A stretch of DNA of 23,262 nucleotides from a virus. The notes under the pieces were generated by a model. That model saw only the letters and a program-made list of their open reading frames with translations, was not told the origin of the DNA and did not search any database. How positions within the stretch are numbered: the first letter of the stretch is position 1; each line of letters starts with the position of its first letter. The DNA lies in IMG/VR virus record IMGVR_UViG_3300032331_000070, positions 1-23,262 of that record. One strand, 5' to 3'. Below, in pieces: positions 13,604 to 20,915 of this stretch. The position numbers and the translations under genes were made by a program.

Positions 13604-14266
13604 GATCCGATCTCCATCATCTTTGCCGCCAATGCCTGCGTCGCCGCAATTAAACAGGGATGCAAGCTATACAAAGACGCCAAAACGTCTTTCATGGAGG
13701 TCAAGAAGACTGTTGATGAAGTTGTTTCAGATGCCAAGGCTGTCAGAAGTTTCTGGCAAAAGCTATTTGGAGCAGCGCCCACCTCAAGCCCCAAGCCTGT
13801 GGCGAAAAAGGAAGCCTACGTTGCCGTTGACGAAACCCAAGTCATGTCAGACATCGTTACCCAGCTTACAAAACTTTTCAGGCTTGAGGAGCAGCTTGCT
13901 GACCACATAAGGGAAGAGGAAGAGAAGAGCAAGACAGTTTACGACCCTGATGCCAACTTGATGGAAGCTGCGTTGCAACGTGTATTGGCGCAGCAGCAGA
14001 TGGCGGATTTGATAGTGACGGTAAGGGAAACAATGGTGTACCAATCCCCGCCTGAGTTGGGTGCGCTGTACAGCAAAGTGTTTGAGATGCGAGATGTCAT
14101 CAAAGCAGAACAGGACAAGGCAAGGAAGAAACGGGATGATGAGTCATGGCAACGCAGGGAGGAAGAGCGGCTTCTAAAGGAAAGGCAAGCGTATCTGCTG
14201 GCGACTTTCCTATTCCTCCTATATATGTGGTTGCTCCTCGGCCTCTTGTACAGGATTGGGAAGTAG
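13601..14266 (+). CDS. Coiled-coil membrane protein at head of lysis cassette, probable ATT start
   Basis: 221 aa if read from ATT 13601 (190 aa from ATG 13694). The N-terminus IDPISIIFAANACVAAIKQGCKLYKDAKTSF matches small phage proteins that begin MDPI with a helix followed by K.YKD. The 31 codons before ATG 13694 are also conserved at 11242, so they are coding. The middle is acidic and helical, residues about 130-195 are a charged coiled coil (EQDKARKKRDDESWQRREEERLL), and 196-217 form a membrane helix (AYLLATFLFLLYMWLLLGLL). The small protein, holin and endolysin follow at once. A lysis or regulator role is plausible; not proved. Confidence 0.65.
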   Translation: MDPISIIFAANACVAAIKQGCKLYKDAKTSFMEVKKTVDEVVSDAKAVRSFWQKLFGAAPTSSPKPVAKKEAYVAVDETQVMSDIVTQLTKLFRLEEQLADHIREEEEKSKTVYDPDANLMEAALQRVLAQQQMADLIVTVRETMVYQSPPELGALYSKVFEMRDVIKAEQDKARKKRDDESWQRREEERLLKERQAYLLATFLFLLYMWLLLGLLYRIGK

Positions 14267-14268
14267 TT

Positions 14269-14451
14269 ATGGGTTGGATCGCGGCGTGTGTATTGGTTGT
14301 GTTGATGTTGCCCTTGCTTGGGATGTTGTACATGGATGTGCTGCAAACCAAAAAGGAAGCCCAAGCGCAGATTGAGAAGATGGAAAAAGTGCGTAGACAA
14401 GTTGAAAAGGAAAAACGAGATGATTCCAATAGTCGCAACTCTCCTCAGTAG
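14269..14451 (+). CDS. Small membrane protein with coiled coil (inner-spanin-like layout)
   Basis: 60 aa: MGWIAACVLVVLMLPLLGML is one membrane helix, followed by a charged coiled coil (KKEAQAQIEKMEKVRRQVEKEKRDD). The start is two bases after the upstream stop. An earlier in-frame ATG at 14146 would add 41 residues inside the preceding gene; it has no ribosome site. A short N-terminal helix plus a coiled coil is the layout of inner-membrane spanins, but it is very short and no lipoprotein partner is visible. It overlaps the holin start by 32 bases. Lysis partner is the likely role. Confidence 0.65.
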   Translation: MGWIAACVLVVLMLPLLGMLYMDVLQTKKEAQAQIEKMEKVRRQVEKEKRDDSNSRNSPQ

Positions 14452-14929
14452 CCTAGCCGAGAATGGCCTTGGGTTACTGTCGTCTGCCATCCAAGCCAAA
14501 GGCAAGGAAGTGGTGGAGAACACCCTTGGTGTGAAGATTCCCGATGCCCCTACCGCAGAAGATGTAAGCAAGCTGCGCCAGCTTCAGTTTGAGCATGAGG
14601 AAAAGCTCCTTGAACTGGGTATTGAGAAAGCCAAGCTGGAACTGGAAGAGATGAAGGTTTTGGCGGCGGCAGCACAAAACGATGCCGACAACATCACAGA
14701 CCGCTGGGAAGCAGATATGTCCAGCGACTCTTGGCTGTCCAAAAACATTCGCCCCATGAGTCTGATTGCCATCTTTTTGGGGTATTTCCTGTTTGCCATG
14801 ATGAGTGCCTTTGGCTACAACGCCAACGAGTCGTATGTCACCCTTCTGGGTAACTGGGGTATGCTTATCATGGGTGCTTATTTTGGTGGTCGCACAGTTG
14901 AAAAACTGGCAGAAATGAGGAAGAAATGA
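14420..14929 (+). CDS. Holin, GTA 3TM type
   Basis: 169 aa from ATG 14420, inside the end of the 14269 gene. A helical N-terminal half (TAEDVSKLRQLQFEHEEKLLELGIEKAKLELEE) leads to RWEADMSSDSWLSKNIRP (95-112), then two membrane helices, about 113-133 (MSLIAIFLGYFLFAMMSAFGY) and 139-158 (VTLLGNWGMLIMGAYFGG), with a basic tail. The RW.ADM.SDSWLSKN.RP block before the helices is the signature of the holin_3TM family of gene transfer agents and phages. It should form the membrane pore for the M15 endolysin that follows. Confidence 0.9.
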   Translation: MIPIVATLLSSLAENGLGLLSSAIQAKGKEVVENTLGVKIPDAPTAEDVSKLRQLQFEHEEKLLELGIEKAKLELEEMKVLAAAAQNDADNITDRWEADMSSDSWLSKNIRPMSLIAIFLGYFLFAMMSAFGYNANESYVTLLGNWGMLIMGAYFGGRTVEKLAEMRKK

Positions 14930-15267
14930 GCCTTAACCAAGAACAAGCCGCATTCCTGCTGGACATGTGCAAGCTAATCCAATATGCTACAGACCAAGGG
15001 TTTGTGGTGACTGGCGGGGAACTTGCCCGTACACCTGAACAGCAAGCAATATACTTCAAGACGGGTCGATCCAAGACAATGAACTCCATCCATCTAAAGC
15101 GGTGCGCCATAGATTTGAATTTTTTCAAGGATGGAAAGATCATTTGGGACAAAGCAGTCCTTGCGCCTCTGGGTGCGTATTGGGAGACCTTGCATCCAAA
15201 GAACCGTTGGGGCGGCAACTTCAAGTCCCTTGTTGATTGCCCTCATTTTGAGCGCAATGTAGGTTAA
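14926..15267 (+). CDS. Endolysin, M15 peptidase (L-Ala-D-Glu / D-Ala-D-Ala type)
   Basis: 113 aa, ATGA-coupled to the holin. The M15 fold is shown by the zinc motif SIHLKRCAIDLNFF, with H56 and D63, and the third ligand H107 in VDCPHFE, with D104 as the likely catalytic acid. RTPEQQAIYFKTGRSKT and RWGGNFKSL are further family blocks. It cuts peptide bonds in peptidoglycan. No signal peptide is present, so it needs the holin to cross the membrane. Length is usual for phage M15 endolysins of this kind. It cleaves another bond than the GH108 domain of the 20916 protein. Confidence 0.9.
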   Translation: MSLNQEQAAFLLDMCKLIQYATDQGFVVTGGELARTPEQQAIYFKTGRSKTMNSIHLKRCAIDLNFFKDGKIIWDKAVLAPLGAYWETLHPKNRWGGNFKSLVDCPHFERNVG

Positions 15268-15269
15268 TC

Positions 15270-17519
15270 ATGCCCTTACAAAAACTTCAATTCCGTCCCG
15301 GCATAAATAGAGAGAACACCTCTTACGCCAATGAGGGCGGGTACTACGCCGCAAATAAAATTCGGTTTCGCTCAGGTCAGCCGGAGAAAGTTGGCGGATG
15401 GACTAAGGACACTGGGACAAACCTATCCGCGCTAAAGCCAACCACTGGCACGCTCTGGGGAGTGTGCCGTGCGTTATGGAACTGGCTGAACCTTTCAGGA
15501 TACAACCTGTTGTCCCTTGGCACAAACTTTAAATACTACATTCAAAGCGGCACAAACGGTTTCTATTACGACGTTACCCCATTGCGCACCACCACAACAG
15601 CAGGGGAAGTAACTTTTGCAGCGTCCAACGGGTCTACGACAATTACTGTGAGTGATGCGGGGCACGGCGCTCAGACAGGTGACTTTGTTACTTACAGCGG
15701 CGCGGTGTCTTTGGGCGGCAATATCACAGCCACCATACTTAATGCAGAGTTTCAAATCACCTACGTAAGCTCCAACCAGTACACCATCACATCTTCAGTT
15801 GCAGCAACCGCAGGGGACTCCGGCAATGGCGGCGCGTCCGTTGTTGGCGCATACCAAATCACAACAGGTAATGCAATTTATACCCAGAACGTAGGTTGGG
15901 GTGCGGGTACTTGGGGTGGTGTTGTTTTTGGCACGGCGACTACTGCGGTATCGGGTGGCACGTTATCTTCATCAAACACCACAGTCACAGTAACCTCAAC
16001 AACTGGGTTTTCTACGCCGACTGGTACGTTGCTGATCGACCAAGAAACAATTACATATACAGGCACAACAGGCACAACATTTACAGGCTGTACTCGAGGT
16101 GTTAGCGGTACAGGCTCCGGCGCGGCTACTACCCATGCAAATGGCGCAGCCGTTGTGCAGTCCACCAGCTTTACTGGTTGGGGTGTTTCGGCTCCTGCTG
16201 GTCAGGGTATTGGCCAACAACTCCGCACATGGAGCCAGTCAAACTTTGGCGAGGACTTGGTCTTTAATCCCCGTGGCGGCGCTTTGTATTACTGGGCAAA
16301 CTCTGCGTCAGCAAATACATTCAACCGAGGTCAGTATCTTGGCCCAAGCACCGCTGTTGTTACCAAATCAGGAACAATTACCACCGACGCATACTGCCCA
16401 ACAGTTGCCAACTTTGTTACGGTGTCTGATGCCTCAAGATTTGTGTTGGTGTTTGGGTGTAACGACTATGGCAGTACTGTCCAAGACCCATTGCTGATTC
16501 GATGGTCTGACCAAGAGAGTTTTGCGACATGGTATCCGGCTATTACAAACCAAGCAGGCAGCTATCGCTTGAGCCACGGCTCACAAATCATTACCGCCAT
16601 GCAGACTCGCCAAGAGATCTTGGTGTTGACCGACTCTGCCATTTATTCAATGCAGTACCTTGGCCCACCCTATGTCTGGAGCTTCCAGATTATGGGCGAC
16701 AACATATCTATTGCTGGGCCAAATGCGATAGCAACCGCTAACAACATCACGTACTGGATGGGTACGGACAAGTTCTATATGTACTCAGGCCGCGTTCAAA
16801 CGCTGCCATCCACCCTGCGCGAGTACGTCTACAACGACATCAATCTTGACCAGTCTTTCCAGTTTATGGCCGGAACCAATGAAGGCTACAACGAAGTGTG
16901 GTGGCAATACTGTTCTTCTGGCTCAAATGTGATTGACCGCTATGTGATTTACAACCACTTGGATGATGTTTGGTATTACGGCGACTGGGTTAACTACACC
17001 GGCACAGCGTACCAAGGGCGCACCGCATGGCTTGACAGTGCATTACGCGCATACCCGATGGCAACAACCTACGGTGTGGCTGGCGGCAGCACAAACACGC
17101 TACTTGTGTACCATGAAAACGGGGTGGACGATGGCACAGTTAACCCAGCAGTTCCTATCGTGGCGCAGGTCACATCTTCTGACTTTGACATTGGTGACGG
17201 GCATAACTTTGGGTTTGTCTGGAGGCTGATCCCCGACTTAACTTTTGATGGCTCAACCGTAAACCAGCCAATAGCTATGTTCACAGTACTCCCCCGCGCT
17301 AACTCAGGTGCGCCGTATGGGAACTCAAACAACCCCGATGTCGTCAGTGCGCAAAACTACCAGAACCAAAGAAACTACGCTGTTCAGCAGTTCACTCAAC
17401 AGGTCTACGTGCGGATTCGCGGTCGCCAGATGGCTTTCAAGGTAAGTTCAGACGAGCTTGGAGTTCAGTGGCAGTTGGGCGTACCCCGCATAGATATTCG
17501 TCCTGACGGTAGACGCTGA
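15270..17519 (+). CDS. Tail nozzle / tail tubular protein B-like
   Basis: 749 aa. The N-terminus LQKLQFRPGINRENTSYANEGGYYAANKIRFRSGQPEKVGGW is the pattern of podovirus nozzle proteins and DNA stabilisation proteins. Residues about 108-198 contain the insert VTFAASNGSTTITVSDAGHGAQTGD...; residues about 225-296 carry a second insert, VTVTSTTGFSTPTGTLLIDQETITYTG...TRGVSGTG, like that of the 3180 protein. The rest is a beta-propeller-like run (VLVFGCNDYGS, LLIRWSDQESFATWYP, QEILVLTDSAIYSMQY, YWMGTDKFYMYSG). It probably forms the tail nozzle below the adaptor. Fold call is inferred. Confidence 0.85.
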   Translation: MPLQKLQFRPGINRENTSYANEGGYYAANKIRFRSGQPEKVGGWTKDTGTNLSALKPTTGTLWGVCRALWNWLNLSGYNLLSLGTNFKYYIQSGTNGFYYDVTPLRTTTTAGEVTFAASNGSTTITVSDAGHGAQTGDFVTYSGAVSLGGNITATILNAEFQITYVSSNQYTITSSVAATAGDSGNGGASVVGAYQITTGNAIYTQNVGWGAGTWGGVVFGTATTAVSGGTLSSSNTTVTVTSTTGFSTPTGTLLIDQETITYTGTTGTTFTGCTRGVSGTGSGAATTHANGAAVVQSTSFTGWGVSAPAGQGIGQQLRTWSQSNFGEDLVFNPRGGALYYWANSASANTFNRGQYLGPSTAVVTKSGTITTDAYCPTVANFVTVSDASRFVLVFGCNDYGSTVQDPLLIRWSDQESFATWYPAITNQAGSYRLSHGSQIITAMQTRQEILVLTDSAIYSMQYLGPPYVWSFQIMGDNISIAGPNAIATANNITYWMGTDKFYMYSGRVQTLPSTLREYVYNDINLDQSFQFMAGTNEGYNEVWWQYCSSGSNVIDRYVIYNHLDDVWYYGDWVNYTGTAYQGRTAWLDSALRAYPMATTYGVAGGSTNTLLVYHENGVDDGTVNPAVPIVAQVTSSDFDIGDGHNFGFVWRLIPDLTFDGSTVNQPIAMFTVLPRANSGAPYGNSNNPDVVSAQNYQNQRNYAVQQFTQQVYVRIRGRQMAFKVSSDELGVQWQLGVPRIDIRPDGRR

Positions 17520-18175
17520 TGGCAACAACAATCATCAACCGTTACAGACCTGTTGTTCAGCCGCGCCTGCCTGCGGCCCCTGCCGAATATGACGCTCAGT
17601 TTATTGAGCAGTACTCGAATATCCTGCGCCTGTATTTCAACCAGCTTGATAACCTGACTGGCGTTTTGCTTGGCGAATCTGGTGGACGGTTTATTCGGTT
17701 TCCCTATGGGGCGTTTTCCAGCAACCAAGACCAAACCGTAACGGCGAACACAGCCACGCTGATGACGCTTAACACCACGGATTTTGCCAATGAGGTGTCA
17801 ATTGCTTCGTCCAAGATCACGGTGGTAAACGCCGGTATATACAACCTCCAGTTCAGCGCCCAGTTCCAAAACACGGACAACCAAATCCAAGACATCAGCA
17901 TTTGGCTAAAACAAAACGGTGTAGACATTCCGGGGTCTACTGGGTTTGTGTCTATCCCTGCGCGAAAAAGTGCCTCGGCAGGTGAAGAGGCGCACCAAAT
18001 TACCGGCTGGAACTATTATCTTGAAATGGACGCAAGTGACTACGTTGAAATTTACTGGTCAGCCACGCTTAACTCTGTAAGTATCCAATACTACGCAGCT
18101 TCTACTGGCCCGGTTCGGCCTGCAACCCAATCCGTCGTAGCCACGCTTTCATTTGTGTCTGCGCTCGCAACATGA
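17519..18175 (+). CDS. Virion protein with fibre-type beta domain
   Basis: 218 aa, coupled to the nozzle gene by TGATG. The first 48 residues, MATTIINRYRPVVQPRLPAAPAEYDAQFIEQYSNILRLYFNQLDN, form an attachment part with a helix (FIEQYSNILRLYF). Residues about 60-215 are a C1q-like jelly roll (IRFPYGAFSSNQDQTVTANTATLMTL, then VVNAGIYNLQFSAQFQNTD, WLKQNGVDIPGSTG, YLEMDASDYVEIYWSA). A tail-anchoring segment joined to a receptor-type domain is typical of proteins that hold fibres on the tail. It lies apart from the fibre block, beside the nozzle. Confidence 0.75.
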   Translation: MATTIINRYRPVVQPRLPAAPAEYDAQFIEQYSNILRLYFNQLDNLTGVLLGESGGRFIRFPYGAFSSNQDQTVTANTATLMTLNTTDFANEVSIASSKITVVNAGIYNLQFSAQFQNTDNQIQDISIWLKQNGVDIPGSTGFVSIPARKSASAGEEAHQITGWNYYLEMDASDYVEIYWSATLNSVSIQYYAASTGPVRPATQSVVATLSFVSALAT

Positions 18176-18205
18176 TACGATTTGACATATATTTAGGAGG
18201 CTGAT

Positions 18206-19354
18206 ATGGCTGGTGGAGGATTCGGCGAAGCCGCATTGATGAGTGCTGTTGTTGGCGGTGGCGTGTCAGCAATAAAAGGTGAAGACCCCTTAAAAGGCGC
18301 GTTGCTTGGCGGTTTGCTGGGCGGAGCCACGGGCGGTATTGGTAATCTTTTAAGTCCCGCTGCAACCACCGCGGCCACCGCTGGCCTTGCGGCCCCCGTT
18401 GCTGAAACTGCGGTGCTTGGTAGCGCGGCAAGCCCGTTTGCAACACAGGCGGCAAACCAAGCTGCGCAAACCGCAGTGGCAGCAACAAGCGCTCCTGCGT
18501 TAGCCGCAGAGCAACTTGCACTAGGGCAGGCCGCTGTGCCTTCAATAACAGCAAACGCACAACAGGCTGCTTTAGTTAAGGCAGCTTCGCAAATTCCCAA
18601 AGAAGCAGTAACAAGTCCCGGAGGTTTAGAAAGTCTGTTTAATAAGTTTAATACCTTGTCTACCCCCGAGAAGATTCTTTATGGCAGTAGTGCGGCACTT
18701 GCTGCGCCTACTGTAATGAGTTTGTTCAAAGACAAGAAAGAACTTGGTGGCGGCAAAGAAGAGTACAGCGGCCCTCTGAAGAAGTTTAAATACGACCCCA
18801 ACCGCTACGTACCGTTGGAAGTCACACCCCCCACTCCCTACCGACCTGTTTATACAGACTATCAAAACTACGCAAGCGGCGGCGATGTTGACAGCTATGC
18901 TTTTGGCGGTCGTACTGCTGGCGTAGGGCCAATGGGCCCTACGCTTTTTGCTAATAGAGCCGTTAATAACAGAGCACCAAAATCACTACCCGTATTTAAT
19001 GTTCCTGCTGCGCAAGCGCCTGTTGCGGCCCCTACACCTTACAAAGCTCGTTATGCTCAAGGCGGCATTTCTGATTTAGGGGGTTACTCTGATTACGCTG
19101 GTGGCGGTCGTATGCTCAAAGGCCCCGGAGACGGTATGTCTGACAACATTCCTGCGACAATTGCTGGCAAGCAACCCGCACGTTTAGCCAACGAAGAATT
19201 TGTAATTCCTGCCGATGTGGTTTCCCACCTCGGTAATGGCTCGTCTGAAGCAGGAGCCAAGCAGTTGTACAAGATGATGGACAGAGTTCGTCAGGCGCGT
19301 ACAGGCAAAAAGAAACAAGGCAAGCAGATCAACCCTGAGAAATACTTAGCTTAA
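18206..19354 (+). CDS. Internal/ejection virion protein with Gly-zipper N-terminus
   Basis: 382 aa with a strong TAGGAGG six bases before ATG 18206. The N-terminus is Gly/Ala-rich and could be a membrane-inserting zipper (AALMSAVVGGGVSAI, LLGGLLGGATGGIGNLL). The middle is Ala/Gln-rich and helical. The C-terminus, about 306-382, carries GDGMSDNIPATIAGKQPARL, EEFVIPADVVSHLGNGSSEAGAKQLYKMMDRVR and GKKKQGKQINPEKYL, a conserved block in ejection proteins of similar phages. It begins the ejection gene run. A terminator-like hairpin lies in the coding sequence at 18921-18949. Confidence 0.8.
   Translation: MAGGGFGEAALMSAVVGGGVSAIKGEDPLKGALLGGLLGGATGGIGNLLSPAATTAATAGLAAPVAETAVLGSAASPFATQAANQAAQTAVAATSAPALAAEQLALGQAAVPSITANAQQAALVKAASQIPKEAVTSPGGLESLFNKFNTLSTPEKILYGSSAALAAPTVMSLFKDKKELGGGKEEYSGPLKKFKYDPNRYVPLEVTPPTPYRPVYTDYQNYASGGDVDSYAFGGRTAGVGPMGPTLFANRAVNNRAPKSLPVFNVPAAQAPVAAPTPYKARYAQGGISDLGGYSDYAGGGRMLKGPGDGMSDNIPATIAGKQPARLANEEFVIPADVVSHLGNGSSEAGAKQLYKMMDRVRQARTGKKKQGKQINPEKYLA
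18921..18949 (+). terminator. Terminator-like hairpin inside the 18206 gene
   Basis: GCGTAGGGCC (18921-18930) and GGCCCTACGC (18935-18944) make a perfect 10-bp stem with the 4-base loop AATG, followed by TTTTT (18945-18949). It meets all usual marks of an intrinsic terminator but lies within the reading frame, encoding about VGPMGPTLF. It could stop part of the transcripts and lower the expression of the ejection genes after it. It could also be a chance product of Gly-Pro codons. Structure is plain; function is inferred. Confidence 0.5.
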
Positions 19355-19356
19355 AC

Positions 19357-19764
19357 ATGCCCCTGTACCACATACCCCCTACCCACTTGCCTCAAGTTTG
19401 GCCGATTGCCGCCCCGATGCTACAAAAAGCCATTGACCTTGACCCGTCGGCTATCACCATTGAGCAGGTTGAGTATGCGGTTCGTACTGGGCGTTCGCAT
19501 TTGTTGGTGTGGGAAGAACCTGATGAGGGCATCACTGGCGCTGTGACAGTGGACTTTATTGACTACCCAAGGGAGCGCGTAGCGCACGTAAACCTGATGG
19601 GCGGCAAGGGTGTTGTTAGGGATCACGTTTTTGACGAAGCCAAGAAGTGGATGAAGCTCAACGGAGCTACCAAAGCCCAGTGCTGGGCGCGAGGCACATT
19701 GGTTCAGATGTACGAGAAGATGGGTATGGAAAACACCCATCAAGTCATGAGGATTAAATTATGA
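19357..19764 (+). CDS. GNAT-like acetyltransferase-fold protein in the ejection module
   Basis: 135 aa, starting two bases after the stop before it. The order fits the GNAT fold: a strand-rich centre (SHLLVWEEPDEGITGAVTVDFIDYP, VAHVNLMGGKG), a helix (VFDEAKKWMKLNGATKAQCWARGTL) and QMYEKMGMENTHQVMRIKL, like the family's final Y.k.GF. There is no clear acetyl-CoA binding loop (Q/RxxGxG/A); GGKGVV is the nearest. Similar proteins occur among podovirus internal genes, so it may be a structural relative and not an active enzyme. Overlaps the next gene as ATGA. Confidence 0.7.
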   Translation: MPLYHIPPTHLPQVWPIAAPMLQKAIDLDPSAITIEQVEYAVRTGRSHLLVWEEPDEGITGAVTVDFIDYPRERVAHVNLMGGKGVVRDHVFDEAKKWMKLNGATKAQCWARGTLVQMYEKMGMENTHQVMRIKL

Positions 19765-20906
19765 ACATACTAGACATGAAACGTAAGTTGCTCCCCATGA
19801 GCGGCTATTACATGGATGGCGGTGGTGGCGGTGGCCAACCTTCGCAGTCAAGTGTGTACCAGACCAATATCCCAGAATACGCTCGTCCTTATGTTGAGCA
19901 AATGTTGGGTACGGCACAACAGCAAATTTTTAATTACGAAAAAGATGCTGACGGTAATTTAGTGCCAACTACCATGAAAGGTTACCAACCTTTTAGTAAC
20001 GATCCAAGCTCCTATTTTGCTGAAGCATCTCCTATGCAAAAGCAATCTTACCGAGGGGCGGCAAATATAACCACCGCTCCACAACTGGCTGGTGCAACGG
20101 GTATGGCGGCAGAAGCTGGACTTCGCGGTTTAGATACCCGATACGGCACCGGACAGTTTGACGCAAACGCGTTTGACCAAGGTGCTGCCCAGCAGTACAT
20201 GAACCCTTACATGCAGTCCGTTGTGGATATGCAGATGCAAGAAGCCCAGCGTCAAGCGGATATTGCTGGAACTCAACGCGGCGCTCAAGCAGTTCAAGCC
20301 GGTGCGTTTGGCGGGTCTCGCCAAGCCATCATGGATGCTGAAGCGGCAAGGAATCTTGCGTCTCAAAAAGGGTCAATCCAAGCTACGGGCTTACAGAATG
20401 CCTATAGCCAAGCACAACAACAATTCAACGCCGACCAAGCTCGGCAACAACAAGCCCAGCAAATGTATGAGCAGTCCCGTCAGTACGGCGCTGGATTGGG
20501 TCTCCAAGGTTTGCAAACCGCGTTGCAAGGCGCGGGTGCGTTGGGTCAGTTGGGTCAGACTCAGTATGGTCAGCAGGTAGGCAACATTGAATTGCAAAAT
20601 AGGCTTGGCGGACAGCAACAGCAACAGCAACAGGCTATCTTGAACCAGCAAATTCAAGACTACGCTATGGCGCAGCAATACCCAATGATGCAGTTGGGCA
20701 ATATGAGCAACTTGTTGCGCGGTCTGCCTATGCAGTCCACCAGCGTTCAAAACTATCAAGCCCAGCCTAACGCACTAACTCAGCTTGGTGGTTTGGGGTT
20801 GACTACGGCAGCTATTGCCGGTGCAGGTAAAGCCAAAGGCGGTCGCATTAAAGAAAAGAAACGCCCTGCTGGTTTAGCTGAGTTGGCTCTTTCAAAGATG
20901 GCGTAA
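19761..20906 (+). CDS. Gln-rich ejection protein (T7 gp14-like role)
   Basis: 381 aa, ATGA-coupled, with GAGG upstream. Blocks include YMNPYMQSVVDMQMQEAQRQADI (residues about 137-159), GAFGGSRQAIMDAEAARNLA (180-199) and a long Gln/Ala-rich helical part, AYSQAQQQFNADQARQQQAQQMYEQ, with a QQQQQQQ run near 286. The YM.PY...V.D........R..........AGAFGGSR pattern is typical of podovirus internal virion proteins that enter the host envelope at infection. The C-terminus is basic (KAKGGRIKEKKRP). Its genome place between two other ejection-type genes supports this. Confidence 0.8.
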   Translation: MNILDMKRKLLPMSGYYMDGGGGGGQPSQSSVYQTNIPEYARPYVEQMLGTAQQQIFNYEKDADGNLVPTTMKGYQPFSNDPSSYFAEASPMQKQSYRGAANITTAPQLAGATGMAAEAGLRGLDTRYGTGQFDANAFDQGAAQQYMNPYMQSVVDMQMQEAQRQADIAGTQRGAQAVQAGAFGGSRQAIMDAEAARNLASQKGSIQATGLQNAYSQAQQQFNADQARQQQAQQMYEQSRQYGAGLGLQGLQTALQGAGALGQLGQTQYGQQVGNIELQNRLGGQQQQQQQAILNQQIQDYAMAQQYPMMQLGNMSNLLRGLPMQSTSVQNYQAQPNALTQLGGLGLTTAAIAGAGKAKGGRIKEKKRPAGLAELALSKMA

Positions 20907-20915
20907 GGAAACAAA

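Noticed and set aside
14146-14268. Longer start (ATG 14146) for the 14269 membrane protein
   Set aside because: It would overlap the upstream gene by 121 bases with no ribosome site; ATG 14269 follows the stop by two bases as in other borders here.
18182-18205. TTGACA just before the 18206 gene
   Set aside because: No -10 box can fit at the right distance, since the ATG is already there; it is likely chance.
20619-20635. CAA/CAG run coding poly-Gln as a microsatellite
   Set aside because: Only seven Gln codons with mixed CAA and CAG; it fits the Gln-rich nature of the protein.
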